Origin: Zhengitettix transpicula | Lineage: Eukaryota; Arthropoda; Insecta; Orthoptera; Tetrigidae | Length of the DNA stretch: 64,000 nucleotides | Assembly (NCBI GenBank): GCA_037074705.1 | Contig: CM073590.1 | Location: 40,137,895-40,201,894, forward strand | Direction of reading: 5' to 3' | Part shown: positions 60,000 through 64,000 of the stretch, one piece after another | How positions within the stretch are numbered: position 1 is the first letter of the stretch | How the letters are laid out: every line of letters starts with the position of its first letter | Notes under the pieces: model-generated | Seen by the model: the letters and a program-made list of their open reading frames with translations, nothing else | What the model was told of the DNA's origin: nothing | The model's database searches: none | Position numbers and translations under genes: made by a program

Positions 60000-60310
60000 A
60001 AACATATATACGGAAAGCGGACGGAAGGGCTAGATCATTGGGACGATTAAAGCTACAGCCACGGTCCTTTGTCGGTGTGAGCGCTGCTACAAACGATCGC
60101 GACTTTGTTCGAAGATCGATATCTCCGTTAAGACTTGAATAATTAAAGGCCTCGGCCAGAATAACGGGTGACTGCCAGCTCGCCGGACAGCTCTTTAAAC
60201 ACCGCAGGCTCTGGCCCTGGCTACACAAGGCCTCTTTGCAAATTTACCTTAATTTTCCATGTTTACATGGGCCCCGGACCTCTTCGTTACCCTTCTCATC
60301 TGTAAACTTC
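60000..60310. other. GC-richer island, candidate conserved non-coding DNA
   Basis: This is a unique block with much higher GC than its flanks, including several CGAT and GATCG words. A 109-codon minus-strand frame (59899-60228) crosses it, but I see no domain and no splice context. A cis-regulatory or unannotated exonic role is possible and unproven. Confidence 0.25.
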
Positions 60311-60664
60311 ACGAAAATGTTTATCTCCCTGTCTTTCTACTCTACCCAAGCGGTTTCATATAACTGAAACAAATAGCATTCTCTCTACTGTTGGGGTTAA
60401 TTAATAAAACAGTAGTGCTATAATGTGGATGTAAGCAGCCTTCAAGTACAGTGACATACCTGAAGGGCATATAGTTACAAAAATAATATAGATTTAATCA
60501 AACAAATTCAATCGAGGAAAAAAATAAAGCAAAATTATTATTCCGTTGAATTTAATAAAGCTAGTATAGACATATTTATACAATATTTCCATGTAAATAT
60601 AGTATAGAAATTTCATTTACAAGTCAAGAATAAACAAAAATGTAAATGAAAATTTATGATAAAA

Positions 60665-60803
60665 AAAGCCAAATACAGACAAAATAATACAACCACACAA
60701 CGTGTCTAGAAGTCTAGAAGTGCAGAAAAACGCTATAGTCTAGAGCAACACAACTGCACTAGTAAGTTGACAAAACACAAGAAGATGTCTGTATTTGGCT
60801 ATC
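60665..60803. repeat. Small inverted-repeat element (MITE-like)
   Basis: AGCCAAATACAGAC at 60667 matches, inverted, GTCTGTATTTGGCT ending at 60800. The ends resemble those of the element at 25.2 kb. A TCTAGAAG direct repeat lies inside. It has no coding content. Confidence 0.6.
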
Positions 60804-61982
60804 TTTCTTATAATTATTTTTCAATCAGACGTAAATTTTTCATTTTTATATAAAAATTTATTCATCTTAAATAAGCCGGATGTTCTTTACAACAATGATG
60901 AAGGATGAGAAAATTAATGCTCACTTATGTAAAACAAGCTATGCATTCTGGTTACTGAGATACCGCTGATTACGTTTATTAGATACGAATAAAAGTCTCA
61001 ATCGTCAAACCTACTAAAATATAAAAACGTCAGTTTCAGTCCAAAAATGGGAGATAAATTAAATAAAAACCTTTGTTTCCTTCGTGACTACTTCATTATC
61101 TACTTTTTATTATTAAATTACATTCACTTCTCGTTTCTGTGAAACTTTATTTTAGTTCGAGACAACTTCAGTGTTGGTCAATAACTGGATCGCAAAACTC
61201 GCCTCATACGACGTATTAATTTCATGCTCCTCTTTTAATTTATGTACTTCAATACCTATTTCGCGAACGCAGTTAATTCAAATTACATTCTGGATCCAAC
61301 TCAGAGACTACGTTAATGAATATTCGAGTTTTATATTTCATGTAAGTTTGTCTTACGTAGCAAGTTGACGAGTTGTTGCCAACTGCTCCACACTTCGGCA
61401 CTGTGATGTCTAATTAATATTGTGCTGCTCTTTAGCAGTTTTCATGTGAAGCCAGCCAACCTCAATATACGTTCCTGCACAAGTTAAATGTAGCCATTAA
61501 AAGCAAATAAAACTTGTTTAAAGAAACGAGCTCTCAGCTTACCATTCTGACAGAAATGTTGAAGAAGCCATTACGTCAGTAAATTAGACAAACTTCGTCA
61601 AAAGTAGTCTACATAATAGATGTTACATTTCCTCGTAGAATATTATTACGTCAAGAAATACTATATATGACTGATAGAACGAAAGGAAATATGTTCGTAT
61701 TTTTTTTTATAAAAAATAGTTACAAAGGAGATTCGGTCATCTCATTTACAACTTAAAACTTCACATTTTCAGTAAGAGAGTTCTGTCTACTTTTACTTTG
61801 TAAAATAAAGGCTTGACGCATTGAAATTTATTCTGACCCTTAGGTTCCCACATGAAATTTAAAGACAAATAAGGATAACTTAACAAATGATTTTCCGAAT
61901 TTTTTTCCATATTGACATAAGATAATAATAATGATGAATAATATTTTACTTTACGTATTTTTTATTAATAAAATAAATTAAA
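60804..61982. other. AT-rich spacer
   Basis: No feature recognised. Confidence 0.5.
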
Positions 61983-62149
61983 TAAATTAACGACCATTAC
62001 AACAGACACTTTAAAATATTTTATTCAATTCATCGACGTTGATGAATATTTTTGTCATTTCAGCATCATATGAAAGTACAAAATGTACAGAAACGTCGTT
62101 GTGTCGAATTAAATATTTTAAAATGTTTGTTGTAATGGTCGTTAATTTA
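61983..62149. mobile_element. 167-bp MITE with ~40-bp terminal inverted repeats
   Basis: TAAATTAACGACCATTACAA at 61983 matches, inverted, TTGTAATGGTCGTTAATTTA ending at 62149. Pairing extends inward through TTTAAAATATTT. The short interior carries CGACGTTG and ACGTCGTTG. TTAA occurs within each end and could be the target site, as in piggyBac- or Harbinger-like MITEs, but the boundary is ambiguous in this AT-rich context. Confidence 0.8.
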
Positions 62150-64000
62150 CCTTAATAATGATGAAGTTGATATGCCAGAAATTAAAATTTCGAGGTCATC
62201 ACAATAACACTCCAGAATATTACTTTAAAAAGGATATCACTAAATGAAATATATGGTAATAACTGTACAAGAATTTTTTAATTGACAGGAGTGATTATGT
62301 CGTAATTTACGCACCGTAATGACAGAAGTGGATACACCGTGAATATTAAAATGTTGATAACATCGATGAAATGAAAACTGGCGTGGTTTAATTATTTCAC
62401 AAGATTTCTATCGTACCATCCACAAAACATTGAGTTTTAAAACGAATGGCAGACGGGCATCGGCAAACTTTCAAATCAATAAGTTAAGCAACGGAAGGTT
62501 TTATTCTTAGTTATAGTAAATACTACTATTTTTGTTATATTTTAACGTCATAGAAGTCACTGAATTACCAAATATACCAGTAGCTAAATTGGTTTAATGT
62601 ATGAAATTTCAATAAGTAGGTATGTTTATTATTCTATAAATGAATGCAAGTGTTAAAGATTTTCTTCCTTTCTCTCTCATGATGTGAATTGATACAAATA
62701 ATAGCAATAAATTTGAACGTCTGTACTTTTAAGAAAAAGTGTGAAAGTAACTACCATGAAATAACAGATTTAAAACACAAGAATTAATAATATTGACGAA
62801 ACACAATTCTTACATTACTTTTATACCATTATCAGATGAACAAGAAGCTTATTACCGAAATAAGAATTGCACTTCTTATTAATACATATGGAATAAAATC
62901 CAAAGATTTCACAAAACAGGATCTAGACTTCGCCGAGTCGTTCAATATATAATTTAAAATTAATTCCATAATTATTATAAAATTTAAAATGCAACACCTC
63001 TGACACTGAACTTTTCTCATCCATTTATTATAAATAATGACGTCATAAAAAAGTTAAAATTGTAATTTAAACAATGTTTAGAGATGGTATTAAGCATAAC
63101 ATCGGTAAGTTTGCGAGTGGTCCAAATTTCTTTAAGCACGTTTAGACCGTTCAATTTTTAATTGTGAACAGTCCTTTCATTCAATTTTTATGCTATTTGC
63201 CATTTACATTCAGTAAACTGTTTTTAATCTCTCGCTTAAACTGTTACGTGTCACTGTTATTAGAGTAAAATTTTTCGTGACCATCTAGATACGTATTCGA
63301 GAGCTTATTTCCGACATCACTGTCAGATTTCCATTGATTTGTTAACATGGTAGGTCTGCCGTGTTTGCTCATTAGTCACAGTGTAATTTAATTGATAAAT
63401 AGTGTTCCGCAACAATCTCCGCGGATTGCCTACTTATAGCCATTGACAACGTTTGCTGATATTCTTAACGTGATAAATGTTTAGACGATGAGTCTGCTAT
63501 TCCTCGAATGATTTATAGTTCGATTTAGTTTTCAAACAGCTTCATATCTCAATTCCTCCACAACAATGGAGAAGCTCGTTTATTTTCAGAAGATATTAAT
63601 TTAAAGAATAATTGAATAAAGCTGAGTAAGTTGTCTAATATATTTGGAACATGAAAAAATTATAGTTATAAATAATATTTATGAGTTAAAAAGAAATTTA
63701 ATTTATCATTACCAATAATTTCTCGTAGAGACTGTTTGCGAGTCTCATTAAATATATTATTCCGCGATAACCATGTTGATATGATTACTACAATTAATAT
63801 ATTTCAAACATTTCTATATAAATCTACAGTGTACATATTACATGAACATGGGCTTGCAAAGAGTATCAATTAAGTTAGTTATTATTATAAAACTGAGAGA
63901 GAGCAACGGTACATATTTTAAGCAAATCTTATATAAGACAAAAGCCAGGAGATTGAATTGGGTCATCCATATAAATATCAAGCTTTTTAGTCATGTACTA
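62150..64000. other. AT-rich DNA to the end of the window
   Basis: No gene or element recognised. A TGACGTCA palindrome lies at 63038-63045. Confidence 0.5.

Noticed and set aside
59899..60228. Minus-strand 109-codon open frame
   Set aside because: It crosses from AT-rich DNA into a GC-rich island without a change in frame quality and shows no domain; GC-rich DNA keeps frames open by composition.
1..64000. CRISPR array, bacterial operon or phage-like system
   Set aside because: No regularly spaced short direct repeats with unique spacers, no operon-like runs of genes, and the whole repeat content is that of an animal genome.

Overview
This looks like an intergenic or intronic stretch of a large, AT-rich animal genome. 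The repeat content points to an insect: Penelope-like, Jockey/I-type LINE, mariner and Tc1 remnants, tRNA-derived SINE-like copies and many foldback elements. A large-genome polyneopteran (cockroach, termite, stick insect or orthopteran) is my guess, but nothing in the window names the species. I find no intact protein-coding gene, no rRNA, no convincing functional tRNA and no CRISPR array. Bacterial-style features (operons, ribosome binding sites, terminators) do not apply.

Layout. 1-3.8 kb is plain AT-rich DNA. 3.8-4.5 kb holds a flawless 200-bp inverted repeat next to a poly(A)-tailed repeat called family P here. 5.2-7.1 kb carries a mariner fragment, a possible solo LTR and a LINE reverse transcriptase fragment. 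9.4-14.9 kb has two copies of a tRNA-like SINE, a LINE endonuclease fragment and a GC-rich block containing a cloning-polylinker-like word. 15-23 kb is mostly featureless with (TA)n tracts and two GC-richer islands. 23.2-27.9 kb is dense in diverged repeats and foldback elements. 28.1-32.6 kb has three family P copies (two as a head-to-tail dimer), a Jockey-like LINE tail and a third tRNA-like SINE.

33.5-47.1 kb contains three decayed GIY-YIG endonuclease domains of Penelope-like elements (33.6, 37.0 and 46.6 kb) and two more pieces of their 3' flank. It also holds a 1.36-kb foldback transposon with a 4-bp target duplication (38.4-39.7 kb). 47.5-48.8 kb has a second family P dimer followed by an internally deleted Tc1 element. 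51.9-55.8 kb holds three copies of another repeat, two of them in tandem and each carrying two TGACGTCA palindromes. 56-64 kb is AT-rich DNA with small inverted-repeat elements at 57.8, 60.7 and 62.0 kb.

The genes do not form a working system; they are layers of dead mobile elements. The signals most worth a second look are the recurring 'short hairpin followed by GAAACG' module in Penelope flanks and in two foldback elements, the perfect inverted repeat, the 1.36-kb foldback, and the GC-rich islands that may be conserved regulatory DNA.
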